From an uncultured Kiloniellales bacterium (lineage in GTDB: Bacteria; Pseudomonadota; Alphaproteobacteria; Kiloniellales; JAKSDN01): a stretch of 50,179 bases of DNA. A model generated the notes under the pieces. That model did not search any database, was not told the DNA's origin, and saw only the letters and a list, made by a program, of their open reading frames with translations. The stretch lies in contig CAMYKD010000036.1 of the NCBI GenBank assembly GCA_947258885.1, positions 1 to 50,179 of the forward strand, written 5' to 3'. Below, piece after piece: positions 32,188 to 40,987 of this stretch. The stretch's first letter is position 1, and every line of letters starts with the position of its first letter. Both the position numbers and the translations under genes were made by a program.

Positions 32188-34089
32188 TCAGATGTTCTGT
32201 TCGGTATAGCGTTTCTGAACGTCGTCCACCCAATTGCCGACGTTCCATGACCCATAGGCCCCCATACCGCCAAGCGGGTCATCACCGGAATAGACCGGCA
32301 CATGGACCACCGACAGGCCATCATGGGCGTGGGCCTCTTCGAGCGCGGCTTTCAACGCGATTTGGTCGGTCCCGCCATAGATCGCTTTGACTCCCCCGAC
32401 CGCAGCCGCCATTTGTACATAGTCGACGGCGACGCTGTCGTTGGTGCGGAATTCATTGAGGTATTGGGCCTGCTGAAGTCCAGTGATTGCCGCCATGCGG
32501 CGATTGTCGAAGATCACCACCATGCCCTTGACGCCATGCTCCACCCCATCGATCAAGATCTGCGGGTTCATCATGAAGGACCCGTCCCCGCTGAACGCAA
32601 CGCCATAGCGTGGATTGTCAGCGATTGCCGAGGCCAGCAAGGCCGACACGGCAAAGCCCATATAGGACGCCCCGGACTCGGTATAGCTATCGCCGGTCCG
32701 TTCGTCCTCGACGATCTGAAAACCGTTGGCCTGAACGTCGCCGGCATCGAAATACTTGGCTGCATCGATGGATTTGGCAAAATCGGCGACGGTCTTGATG
32801 GCGGCAGGCTGGACCAGAACCGACATGCCCCAGACCGCGTCCTGCAGGGGCTCCGCCACATAGCGCTCGGTTTTGAAACGGCTCCACTCGGCCTTCTTCG
32901 CCGCACAAGCGGAAAGCCACGCCGCTCTGGCCCCGACATCGGCACCGCCGGTCTTCTCCAACCGTTCAAGCAACCGGTCGATGACGGCGGTGATATCGCC
33001 GGCGAGACCCACTGTACGATTGTAGTGCGTAAGGTCGGCCAGATCGCCGTTGATGTTGATCACCGCCCGGGCCGATGGATAGCCGACGCCGGAACAATCC
33101 GCCTGGCATACCGCCCGGGTTCCCACCGCGATCAGCAGGTCCGCGGTTTCCATGGCAAAATTGCCACAGATCGACCCCTTGGATCCTCCCACATGCATGT
33201 TCTGGGAATGGGAGTCGGGAAGAATCCCGGTCGATCCAGGCGATTGAACGACCGCGGCACCCGTCGCCTCGGCCAGTCGCAACAGGGCCGGGTCGTGCCC
33301 CCGCGTTCCGCCGCCCGCCTTGATGACGATCTTCCCGTGATCGCGGATAAGCCGCGCCGCTCGGTCCAACACCTCATCGTCGGCGGGGGCCAGCTTGGGG
33401 ATCTCCGGCCTGACCGGCAAGGCCTCCAGATTGAGGCGGAGCCGCTGCGGCTGGGTATTGAGCGGCAGCAGGAGATAGAAAGGTCCCGCCTTGTAAGGAT
33501 TGTTCACGCAAAGCGCGCCGCGGCGCAGCGCATCCCGGATGGCCCCGGGCGTGTGCAGCACATAGGATTGCCCCATTGTCGCGGCAAGCTGGCCGAACAG
33601 GCCCTGTTGCTCCTTGGGGATCTGCTGCATGTTATAGCCTTCGCCCTGGGTCGTCTCATCGCCATAGATGTGATAGACGCCGACGCCGTTGGACGCGGCC
33701 GACAGCGATCCAGCCATGGCCTGAAGCGCACCGGGACCGATGGAGGTCACCACAGCGGGCACTTCGCCATACTGCCAGGACAGGCAGGTCGCCGCATGAG
33801 CCATTTCGACTTCGTTGCGGCAATTGAAGGTCCGGGTAACGCCCTCCTCCTCATAGATGCGCAGCACCTCGCCCAGATCGGTCGACCCGTGGCCGAAGAT
33901 CGCCAGGTACTTCCGCACACCCTGTCTGAGCAGACCCAGCAGCAGAGCCTCGGACATCGAGGTCTCGACATATTTGTCCAGCCGGCCGAGCGCCAGCGCC
34001 TCTTGCAGCCCGCCCGCCTCGGCGATGATACGCGCCCGCACGCGCATGTCCTGGCTCAGGGCGGTTTCTTCCGGTCTAGCTTTCAGCAT
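32188..34089 (-). CDS. IolD-like thiamine diphosphate enzyme
   Basis: 633 residues from the ATG at 34089 (AGGAAAG upstream; it overlaps the transporter gene by 14 bases). The N-terminal pyrimidine domain has FGHGSTDLGEVLR and the family Glu in NCRNEVEMAHAATC. The C-terminal ThDP domain has SGDGSFMMNPQILIDGVEHGVKGMVVIFDN, with the GDG...N metal-diphosphate motif. It belongs to the acetolactate-synthase superfamily near IolD (trihydroxycyclohexanedione hydrolase), but no other inositol gene is present. It may cleave a C-C bond in a cyclic or keto acid intermediate. It does not resemble sulfoacetaldehyde acetyltransferase as I recall that family. Confidence 0.82.
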   Translation of the reverse strand: MLKARPEETALSQDMRVRARIIAEAGGLQEALALGRLDKYVETSMSEALLLGLLRQGVRKYLAIFGHGSTDLGEVLRIYEEEGVTRTFNCRNEVEMAHAATCLSWQYGEVPAVVTSIGPGALQAMAGSLSAASNGVGVYHIYGDETTQGEGYNMQQIPKEQQGLFGQLAATMGQSYVLHTPGAIRDALRRGALCVNNPYKAGPFYLLLPLNTQPQRLRLNLEALPVRPEIPKLAPADDEVLDRAARLIRDHGKIVIKAGGGTRGHDPALLRLAEATGAAVVQSPGSTGILPDSHSQNMHVGGSKGSICGNFAMETADLLIAVGTRAVCQADCSGVGYPSARAVININGDLADLTHYNRTVGLAGDITAVIDRLLERLEKTGGADVGARAAWLSACAAKKAEWSRFKTERYVAEPLQDAVWGMSVLVQPAAIKTVADFAKSIDAAKYFDAGDVQANGFQIVEDERTGDSYTESGASYMGFAVSALLASAIADNPRYGVAFSGDGSFMMNPQILIDGVEHGVKGMVVIFDNRRMAAITGLQQAQYLNEFRTNDSVAVDYVQMAAAVGGVKAIYGGTDQIALKAALEEAHAHDGLSVVHVPVYSGDDPLGGMGAYGSWNVGNWVDDVQKRYTEQNI

Positions 34090-35599
34090 GGGCGCTTTCC
34101 TGAACATTCGACTTTGGCTTGGCTCTTTCCCGGCGCTCCCCGACAAGCTGAAAGGTGAGAACCGCGATAACGAGCCCGAAGAAAAACAGCACCAAGGGCG
34201 AGGTATAGAAAATATCGAGACTGCCTTCGGACAGAATCATCGCGGTACGGAATTCGCGCTCCAACGATCCGCCGAGAACGAGTCCCAGAACTATGGGCGT
34301 AACCGGGATCCGGAACCGATTGAGCAGATAACCGATCAGCCCCACGCCTGTCATGACATAGACGTCGAGGAAGGAGTTCCTGATGGCAAATGTGCCTATC
34401 GTGCAGACGACCAGGATACCCACGGCCAAAATATGCGGAGGAACCCGTAGAATTTTGACGAAGAGCCTGATCCCGAAGTACTGGATCAGAACGACAGAAA
34501 TATAGGCGACACCAATTGCCAGATAGACCGTATAAACCTCGACCTTGTGCTCGATGAAGAGCATCGGCCCCGGGGCGAGCCCATGAATCAGCAAACCGCC
34601 AAGAATGATGGCCGTCGCCGGATCGCCCGGAATACCCAGTGACAGAAGCGGTATCATGGCGCCGCCGGTCACCGCGTTGTTCGCGGTTTCAGGCGCCACA
34701 ACCCCGCTAAGTTGGCCCTTGCCGAATTTTTCTTTGTCCGGCGAAAAGCGGCGCGCGTGATCGTAGGCCAGAAAGGCGGCGACCGGGCCGCCGGTGCCGG
34801 GAATCGAACCGATCCCCGTCCCGATCAGAGCACTGCGTATCATTACCGACCAATTGCTGCCCAATTGGCGCAACGAGGGCAGCTCGGTCTTAACAGCTTC
34901 GGTGCGATACGAAGCCTGACTTCCACTTTTGTAGTTGACCAGCACGCTCATGACTTGCGGCACGGCGAAAAGACCGACCATCGCCACCAGCAGATGGACG
35001 CCCTGCAGCATCGAGGTCGTCCCGAACGTCATGCGCGGCACACCGTCCAACTCGTCCATTCCAATGGTCATCAGCAACAGTCCGATCGTGCCGGCGATCA
35101 TTCCGCGAAGCAGGGACTTTCCCGCCAGTCCACAGATGGTCGACATGCCGAAGAGCACAAGTGCGAATATCTCCGCCGGCCCGAACCGAATTGCCATCCG
35201 CGCGACAAAATCAACTGAGACAATCATGACCGCGAGGCTGAACAATCCGCCGAAGGCCGAAACCACCACCGCTGTTCCCAACGCCAACCCGGCGCGTCCG
35301 TTTTTTGCAAGGGGATATCCATCGAGCACCGTCGCCGCAGCCGATGGCGTACCCGGGATTCCAATCAGAATTGCCGAAACGGAGCCACCTGTCATGCCCC
35401 CGATATAAGCGCCAAGCAGCATGCCAATCGCGGGGACGGTATCGAACCCGAACGTAATCGGAAGCACCAACACCAGCGCCATCGAATAGGTGAGACCCGG
35501 GATCGACCCAAAAACAATACCGATCAGGGTGCCGACAACTATGAGCCCCAGCGTCAGCGGGTCGAGGACAAGAGGCAATACGGCAAGTAACGTCTCCAT
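34076..35599 (-). CDS. TctA-family large membrane subunit of a tripartite tricarboxylate transporter
   Basis: 507 residues with about 11-12 membrane helices. The family block GLTYSMALVLVLPITFGFDTVPAIGMLLGAYIGGMTGGSVSAILIGIPGTPSA is near the N-terminus, and GSIPGTGGPVAAFLAYDHARR with LLSLGIPGDPATAIILGGL later on. It is the large permease subunit that works with TctB and the TctC binding protein. METLLAV at 35599 is preferred as start because the N-terminal helix follows immediately; AGGG precedes it. Confidence 0.92.
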   Translation of the reverse strand: METLLAVLPLVLDPLTLGLIVVGTLIGIVFGSIPGLTYSMALVLVLPITFGFDTVPAIGMLLGAYIGGMTGGSVSAILIGIPGTPSAAATVLDGYPLAKNGRAGLALGTAVVVSAFGGLFSLAVMIVSVDFVARMAIRFGPAEIFALVLFGMSTICGLAGKSLLRGMIAGTIGLLLMTIGMDELDGVPRMTFGTTSMLQGVHLLVAMVGLFAVPQVMSVLVNYKSGSQASYRTEAVKTELPSLRQLGSNWSVMIRSALIGTGIGSIPGTGGPVAAFLAYDHARRFSPDKEKFGKGQLSGVVAPETANNAVTGGAMIPLLSLGIPGDPATAIILGGLLIHGLAPGPMLFIEHKVEVYTVYLAIGVAYISVVLIQYFGIRLFVKILRVPPHILAVGILVVCTIGTFAIRNSFLDVYVMTGVGLIGYLLNRFRIPVTPIVLGLVLGGSLEREFRTAMILSEGSLDIFYTSPLVLFFFGLVIAVLTFQLVGERRERAKPKSNVQESAHAES

Positions 35600-35606
35600 T
35601 GGATCC

Positions 35607-36101
35607 CTAGAAATAAAGGTCGACCCAACTGCCATGTGGCAGATAGACGCCCAGCAGCTTGCCGAAAACCAGATAGATACCCAGCGACATGCCCAGTGAC
35701 ATGCCGAAAATAAAACGCCAGCTCGACATTCTCAGGATGAACAGCACCGCGCCCGCAACGGTAAGAGTGGTGCCGATAATGAACCCCGTATAACCGAGCA
35801 GAAGCGTGTAGCCGACGAGCAGGCCGACGGTCGATAAAACAGCCCAAATCTCGACGCCGGGGGCCACCGGTTCGTGGTCCTCTACAGCGACGGTGCCACG
35901 CCTGTGGGGCATGAAGCTGCCGACGACCAGCAAGCCGCTCAATCCCGCCAGCAGAACACCGAGACCTAGCGGAAAGCCGCGCGGCCCCACCGGTGAGTCG
36001 CCGAAGCCTGTCGGGATCGTCACGACGACGATCACCGACCAAGCCACGGCAAACACCAGAAGAACCAGGCCCAAAACCCGGTCTCCAAACAAACCTTTCA
36101 T
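35607..36101 (-). CDS. TctB-family small membrane subunit of a tripartite tricarboxylate transporter
   Basis: 164 residues with four hydrophobic helices (VLGLVLLVFAVAWSVIVVVTI, LGVLLAGLSGLLVVGSF, WAVLSTVGLLVGYTLLLGY and FGMSLGMSLGIYLVFGKLLG). The segment GFGDSPVGPRGFPLGLGVLLAG is a TctB signature. It partners TctA in the inner membrane. It is 7 bases before tctA in the operon. Confidence 0.88.
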   Translation of the reverse strand: MKGLFGDRVLGLVLLVFAVAWSVIVVVTIPTGFGDSPVGPRGFPLGLGVLLAGLSGLLVVGSFMPHRRGTVAVEDHEPVAPGVEIWAVLSTVGLLVGYTLLLGYTGFIIGTTLTVAGAVLFILRMSSWRFIFGMSLGMSLGIYLVFGKLLGVYLPHGSWVDLYF

Positions 36102-36120
36102 GACGATAATCGCCGGCCGT

Positions 36121-37101
36121 CTATTTCTTTAGCCCAAGGTCCGACATCAGGTTGCTGATCTTAGCGTCGTCGCTGGCGATGAGCTCGCCGAACTGGTCGG
36201 CCGGCAGATAGGCGATGGTGAACCCGATATTGTTGCTCGCCTCCACGAATTCGCCGGACTCGATTGCGGCCTTCGCCGCGCTTTCCAGCTTCTCGATAAC
36301 CGCCGCCGGCGTACCTTTGGGCGCCGCGAGGCCACGCCACATGGTGATGTCCAGGCCGGACGCGCCAGCTTCATCGCAGGTGACGGTGTCGGGCAATACA
36401 GAAATGCGCTTCATGCTCGTGACGCAGAGAATGCTCAAGTCACCGGATTTCTGATGGGGAATAAACTGGCCGGGCCACTGAACCGCCACATCGACACGGT
36501 CGGCGAGCAGCTCAACTGGCGCCTTACCCTTGCCGTAGGGCACATAGACCACCTTGTCGGCAATACCGAGATTGGCGAACAACGCGGCTGAGGTGAGATG
36601 GGTGAACGATCCGTTGCCGGAAATGCCGACCTTTAGTTTCTTATCGGAAGCCTTTACCCCCTTGACCATGTCCGCAAGGCTGCCCCAGCCGGAGTTCGCC
36701 CGCACCGCAAGCGCGGGGACCTCAGTGCTGATACGGGCAATCGGGGTGAAGGCCTCGTAGTTGAACGGCATGTTGCCCCGGTGGTAAGCCGTGCTCACGG
36801 AGTTCGAATTCCACACGATGTTGTAGCCATCCGGCGCGGTACCCTGGACGTGAGAGTAACCAACGGCGCCGCCGCCACCGGTCCGGCTGACCGCGACCAC
36901 CGACTGCGGCAGATTCCTGGACATCAAATCCGCCAGCAATTGGCTGATCGTCTGAGCCGTTCCACCGAAAAGCACCGTCATTTCCACCGGCTTCTCCGGA
37001 AATTCCGCCGCCGCGGTAAATTGCGTACTCCCCAGTGACAGCGCGAGCACGGTACCAGTCGTCAGGATCAGTTTTCTAATTGTCTTGATTGAGTAAACCA
37101 T
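36121..37101 (-). CDS. TctC/Bug-family periplasmic solute-binding protein
   Basis: 326 residues. The signal peptide (LILTTGTVLALSLGSTQFTAAA) ends near residue 30. FPEKPVEMTVLFGGTAQTISQLLADLM, VVAVSRTGGGGAVGYSHVQGTAPDGYNI and RGLAAPKGTPAAVIEKLE are Bug-family motifs. It captures a small, probably carboxylated, substrate and feeds TctAB. GGGAGG lies before the ATG at 37101. It lacks the usual Asp in the ligand loop that I can name with confidence, so the ligand is open. Confidence 0.9.
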   Translation of the reverse strand: MVYSIKTIRKLILTTGTVLALSLGSTQFTAAAEFPEKPVEMTVLFGGTAQTISQLLADLMSRNLPQSVVAVSRTGGGGAVGYSHVQGTAPDGYNIVWNSNSVSTAYHRGNMPFNYEAFTPIARISTEVPALAVRANSGWGSLADMVKGVKASDKKLKVGISGNGSFTHLTSAALFANLGIADKVVYVPYGKGKAPVELLADRVDVAVQWPGQFIPHQKSGDLSILCVTSMKRISVLPDTVTCDEAGASGLDITMWRGLAAPKGTPAAVIEKLESAAKAAIESGEFVEASNNIGFTIAYLPADQFGELIASDDAKISNLMSDLGLKK

Positions 37102-37155
37102 ACGCTTCCTCCCGTTATTTCTATAATTCCGCCGGCCGTGGACGGCGATGCACAA

Positions 37156-38175
37156 CTATTCTGCGGCGTGCCGACGCGTCCCTTGCCGTTCACGTTTGGC
37201 AACCAATCCAGCCAGAATCTTTTCCGGGGTGGCCGGCAGCGACGTAATGCGAACGCCGATCGCGTCGTAGATGGCATTCATGATGGCCGGCGCCGTGGGC
37301 ACCAGGGACGGCTCGCCGATCCCCTTCGCGCCCAGCGGGCTGAGCGGATCCGGGTCTTCGATGAGGATCGAGTTGATCTGCGGCACATCGAGCGACGTAG
37401 GCAGGATGTATTTGGCGAAGCCATGCGTTGTCGTGTGCCCGTCTTCCAGCTTGTAGTCTTCCATCAGGGCCTGACCGAGCCCCTGCACGACGCCGCCCTC
37501 GATCTGCCCCTCCACACCGCGCGGGTTAATGGCCCGACCGACATCGTGGGCCGCCCAAATGCCAAGCACCTGAACCTCTCCGGTCACCGTATCCACTTCC
37601 ACTTCGGCGACCTGGCAGCCGTACACATAGGCCTGCCATGGACTTCCCGAACCATCCTCGGGGTCGAGACCGGTACCGTGCGCGGTAAAGGACCCCGAGC
37701 CGACCGGCACGACACCACGCTTCTTGCAGATGTCCACGGCCTCTTCCATGGTCATTTTCAAGTTGGTTTTCTCGGCCCATATCTCGCCATTGAAGGCTTT
37801 CAGGCTGCCCGCATCGACACCCCAATGGTCGGCGATTTCCGAGTCCAGGCGCACCCGCGCGTCACGACAGGCCAGCGCCACCGAATTGCCGATCATGTAG
37901 GTTTGGCGCGTCGCTCCAGCATGGGCTGCTTCGGGCGAGCGGGCCGTATCGTTGTCGCCGATGGTGACGTCTTCCGGCCGAACACCGAGTTCCTCGGCGG
38001 CGATCTGCGCCAACACGGTCAAGATGCCCTCGCCGATTTCGGTCACACCGGTGACGATCTTGGCAGTTCCGCCATCGTCGATCTCGGCCCAGGCACCCGC
38101 GCGATCGATCGTCGCCGTGCGCGCGATACCGTACCAGGAAGCCGCCATACCGCGGCCACGGCATTTACTGGACAT
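37156..38175 (-). CDS. Molybdenum hydroxylase, C-terminal molybdopterin domain on a separate polypeptide
   Basis: 339 residues matching the second half of a xanthine-dehydrogenase-family molybdopterin subunit. It starts directly before the conserved KCRGRGMAASWYGIART. Later come AAHDVGRAINPRGVEGQIEGGVVQGLGQAL and GAKGIGEPSLVPTAPAIMNAI, where the Glu in GEPS is the catalytic base of the family. The upstream gene has the first half. Stop and start overlap by one base (TGATG), so the two are translationally coupled. It is either a genuine two-chain molybdopterin unit, as in nicotinate dehydrogenase of Eubacterium barkeri, or a broken gene. Confidence 0.85.
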   Translation of the reverse strand: MSSKCRGRGMAASWYGIARTATIDRAGAWAEIDDGGTAKIVTGVTEIGEGILTVLAQIAAEELGVRPEDVTIGDNDTARSPEAAHAGATRQTYMIGNSVALACRDARVRLDSEIADHWGVDAGSLKAFNGEIWAEKTNLKMTMEEAVDICKKRGVVPVGSGSFTAHGTGLDPEDGSGSPWQAYVYGCQVAEVEVDTVTGEVQVLGIWAAHDVGRAINPRGVEGQIEGGVVQGLGQALMEDYKLEDGHTTTHGFAKYILPTSLDVPQINSILIEDPDPLSPLGAKGIGEPSLVPTAPAIMNAIYDAIGVRITSLPATPEKILAGLVAKRERQGTRRHAAE

Positions 38176-40058
38176 CAGGCGACATCCTTCTTGCCGCCCG
38201 CACCGTCGGATGCGCGGATGCGCGAGCCCAAGGTGCAGGGTTCTCGGTTCCCGGCCTTGCCGAGGTCGCTGCGCGAGCTGCCACGGACGTCGGCCGGTCC
38301 GCTTTCCCAGTTGGAAGCCTTCTCCGCCGCATCCAGTGCAAGCCCAAGGGAGACCGATCCAAGCTTCTGCTTGGTATGGGTCAATGCCCCACTTCGCATC
38401 ATGTTGATCCGGCGGATTTCGAAGGGATCGAGCCCGAGCTTGCCGGCGCAGATATCGAGGTGGGATTCGGTCGCGAACTGGGCCTGCATGGCGCCGAAAG
38501 TGCGGAAAGCTCCCGACGGCGTGTTGTTCGTGTAGACGCCGTAGGTGTCGATCTTTACGTTCGCGATGTCATAGGGGCCGCAGGACAGAATAGCGGCCTT
38601 GCGCATGACGCCTTCGGTCGACAGCCCATAGGCGCCACCGTCGGCGACCATCCGAAATTCGACTGCGGTAATCCGGCCATCGTTCTTCAGGCCCATCTTG
38701 TAGGTAATCCGCGCCGGATGGCGCTTGGCCGTAGAGACAATCGATTCCTCACGGGTGAACACGAGCCGGACCGGCTGGCCGCTCTTCATCGCCGCCAGCG
38801 CCAGCATGCCCTGGTAGATCATGTCCTCCTTGCCGCCGAAGCCGCCGCCCACCGGGCTCATGATGAAGCGCACCTTGTTGATCGGCTGGTCGATGATCTT
38901 GGCCAGCATATGCCGATGATGGGTGATGTTCTGGCTGGGCGAGACAACTGTCACCACGCCATCGGGATCGACGTAGGCGAGGCCCGCCTCCGGCTCCAGG
39001 TAGGCGTGTTCGACTGCCTGGGTTCCGTAATCCTCCTCGACGACCAGATCGGCCTCGGCGAAACCCTCCTCGACATCGCCCTTTCGGATCGGGATGTGCT
39101 TGACGATATTGCCCGGCGCATAGTCGTGCAGCACCGGCGCGCCTGGAGCCATCGCAACTTCGGGATCGAAGACGGCCGGCAAATTCTCGTACTCCACCTT
39201 GATCTTTCCGAGCGCCGCCATCGCCGTTTCAACGTCCTCGGCCGCGACCGCAGCGACCGCTTCTCCAACATAGCGAACGCGCCCGCGCGCCATGATCGGC
39301 TGGTCGTGCACGAAGACGCCGAACCCGTCCTCGCCTGGCACGTCATCGGCCGTGATCACACACTCGACCCCCGGCATCGCCTCAGCCTCGCTGATGTCGA
39401 TCGACTTGATCAGAGCATAGGCCACCGGGCTTCTGAGCACCTGCATGTGCAGCATGCCCGGCATCACCATATCGCCCGCATATTTGAGCGCGCCGGTCAC
39501 TTTGCTCGGTGCATCCAGGCGGCGGACGTTGTTGCCGATAAAGGAATCTCCGGCGCCGGGCCCTTCAAGCGCGGTCGTCGGCAAACTTCCGTTCATCGCG
39601 TCGCGCGCCAGTTCGACCGCCTCAAAAATCTTCGAGTAGCCGGTGCAGCGGCAGATATTGCCGCCGAGCCGTTCCTTGATTTCGTCGAACCCCGCATGCG
39701 GGTTTTCGCGCAAGGCGCCGGTCGCCGCCATCACCATGCCCGGTATGCAATAGCCGCACTGACTGGCGCCGGTCTTGTGGAAGGCCCGCTGCAGGTATGT
39801 CAGCTCGCCGCGCTTGGCCAGCCCCTCTACCGTTTCGATCTCCGCGCCGTTGGCCTTGGCGGCAGGCATGAGGCACGACTTGACCAACTTGCCGTCGACG
39901 AAGACCGAACAAGTGCCGCACTCGCCCGCGCCGCAGCCTTCCTTGGTGCCGGTGAGGTTCAGTTCATTGCGGAGGAAGTCCAACAATCGCATCTGCGTCG
40001 TGGCGCGCCGTTTGACGTCCCGGCCGTTGACGGTCACTTCCATGTCAAGTGTTGGCAA
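38175..40058 (-). CDS. Molybdenum hydroxylase, [2Fe-2S] domain fused to N-terminal molybdopterin domain
   Basis: 627 residues. Residues 1 to about 165 form the small iron-sulfur subunit: plant-type cluster CGAGECGTCSVFVDGKLVKSC, then CGYCIPGM and CRCTGY for the second cluster. Residues about 180-580 are the first part of the molybdopterin subunit, including DYGTQAVEHAYLEPEAGLAYV and SPVGGGFGGKEDM. The catalytic Glu is in the next gene. The last 45 residues are not family-like and run to a TGA beside the next ATG. Fused Fe-S and Mo modules recall Desulfovibrio aldehyde oxidoreductase; the split makes this one unusual. A TTG start at 40058 follows GGAGG; the ATG at 40043 has no good ribosome site. 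Confidence 0.85.
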   Translation of the reverse strand: MPTLDMEVTVNGRDVKRRATTQMRLLDFLRNELNLTGTKEGCGAGECGTCSVFVDGKLVKSCLMPAAKANGAEIETVEGLAKRGELTYLQRAFHKTGASQCGYCIPGMVMAATGALRENPHAGFDEIKERLGGNICRCTGYSKIFEAVELARDAMNGSLPTTALEGPGAGDSFIGNNVRRLDAPSKVTGALKYAGDMVMPGMLHMQVLRSPVAYALIKSIDISEAEAMPGVECVITADDVPGEDGFGVFVHDQPIMARGRVRYVGEAVAAVAAEDVETAMAALGKIKVEYENLPAVFDPEVAMAPGAPVLHDYAPGNIVKHIPIRKGDVEEGFAEADLVVEEDYGTQAVEHAYLEPEAGLAYVDPDGVVTVVSPSQNITHHRHMLAKIIDQPINKVRFIMSPVGGGFGGKEDMIYQGMLALAAMKSGQPVRLVFTREESIVSTAKRHPARITYKMGLKNDGRITAVEFRMVADGGAYGLSTEGVMRKAAILSCGPYDIANVKIDTYGVYTNNTPSGAFRTFGAMQAQFATESHLDICAGKLGLDPFEIRRINMMRSGALTHTKQKLGSVSLGLALDAAEKASNWESGPADVRGSSRSDLGKAGNREPCTLGSRIRASDGAGGKKDVA

Positions 40059-40968
40059 GCGCTGCCTCCTTCATCTCCGGCGGGGATAGTGCGACGCCGT
40101 AGTCGGCCAGCGCATCCTCGATCGCGCGCTCAATAAACCCTCGGACCACTTCACCTCTGTATTCCCGCCGGGTCCGCGAGCGCACGAGGTCGCCGGCTGT
40201 TTTCACTGCCGCGAGAACGCTTTCCCGGGAAACCGGCTGTCCCTTCAATGAGGCCTCGGCAGCGTCCAGCCTTACGGGGACGGGCGAGATGCCGCCCAGG
40301 GAAAGGCGCACGTCGGCGAAAGTCTTATCGTCCGCGGACAACTTGACGAGGCAGACCGCACAGACCACCGAGATTACCAGGGAACGGCGCTGTCCGACCT
40401 TCTCGAAAGCGCCGCCATAGCCGGCCATGGAATCGCAGGTCACGGCGGTCACGATCTCGCCGGCCTCCAGGATCGTCCGGCCCGGCCCGGTGATGAAGTC
40501 GCGGCTCGACACCGAGCGACGAACAATTGAACCGCCCTCCAACCTGGCGATCTCGACCGTTCCGTTCATCGCGAAAACCGGCGGCACGCCGTCGGCGGCC
40601 GGCGAAGCATTCACGATATTGCCGGCAAGGGTCGCCTGCTCGCGAATTTGATCATCGGCGAACCAGATCGAACAATGGGGCATGCAGGGAAGGTGATGCC
40701 GGAGTTCGTCATCGGTCAGAAACTGCTGGAAGACCACATTGGCACCGAGCCTCACACGTCCATCCGCGACGTCGTATCCCCGCAGCTCCTTCACCCGGCT
40801 TATGTCGATAATCACCGGCAGATGCACATGCCCCGCCCGTCCCTCTCGCGCCCAGGGCAGGATATCGGTACCGCCGGCAAGCAAGCGGCTGCCTTCGGGA
40901 GCGCCGGCCCATTGGGCCAGCGCCTCCTCCAGCGTTTCGGGCATCAGGTACTGGTCGCAGTTCAGCAC
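40045..40968 (-). CDS. FAD-binding medium subunit of the molybdenum hydroxylase
   Basis: 307 residues of the CoxM/XdhB type. The FAD loops are LLAGGTDILPW and ATLAGNIVNASPAADGV, and DFITGPGRT lies near the FAD pocket. The C-terminal domain has FEKVGQRRSLVISVVCAV. It accepts electrons from the iron-sulfur centres and passes them to NAD or another acceptor. I prefer a GTG start at 40968, with AGGGAG seven bases upstream and a gap of 19 bases from the alcohol dehydrogenase. The open frame reaches 41022 but overlaps that gene. Its end overlaps the Fe-S/Mo gene by 14 bases. Confidence 0.87.
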   Translation of the reverse strand: MLNCDQYLMPETLEEALAQWAGAPEGSRLLAGGTDILPWAREGRAGHVHLPVIIDISRVKELRGYDVADGRVRLGANVVFQQFLTDDELRHHLPCMPHCSIWFADDQIREQATLAGNIVNASPAADGVPPVFAMNGTVEIARLEGGSIVRRSVSSRDFITGPGRTILEAGEIVTAVTCDSMAGYGGAFEKVGQRRSLVISVVCAVCLVKLSADDKTFADVRLSLGGISPVPVRLDAAEASLKGQPVSRESVLAAVKTAGDLVRSRTRREYRGEVVRGFIERAIEDALADYGVALSPPEMKEAALANT

Positions 40969-40987
40969 AAGCCTTCTCCCTGAGCGC

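Noticed and set aside
32188-34089. Calling the ThDP enzyme sulfoacetaldehyde acetyltransferase
   Set aside because: The length and ThDP motif are compatible, but the N-terminal half looks IolD-like and no phosphate acetyltransferase gene is nearby.
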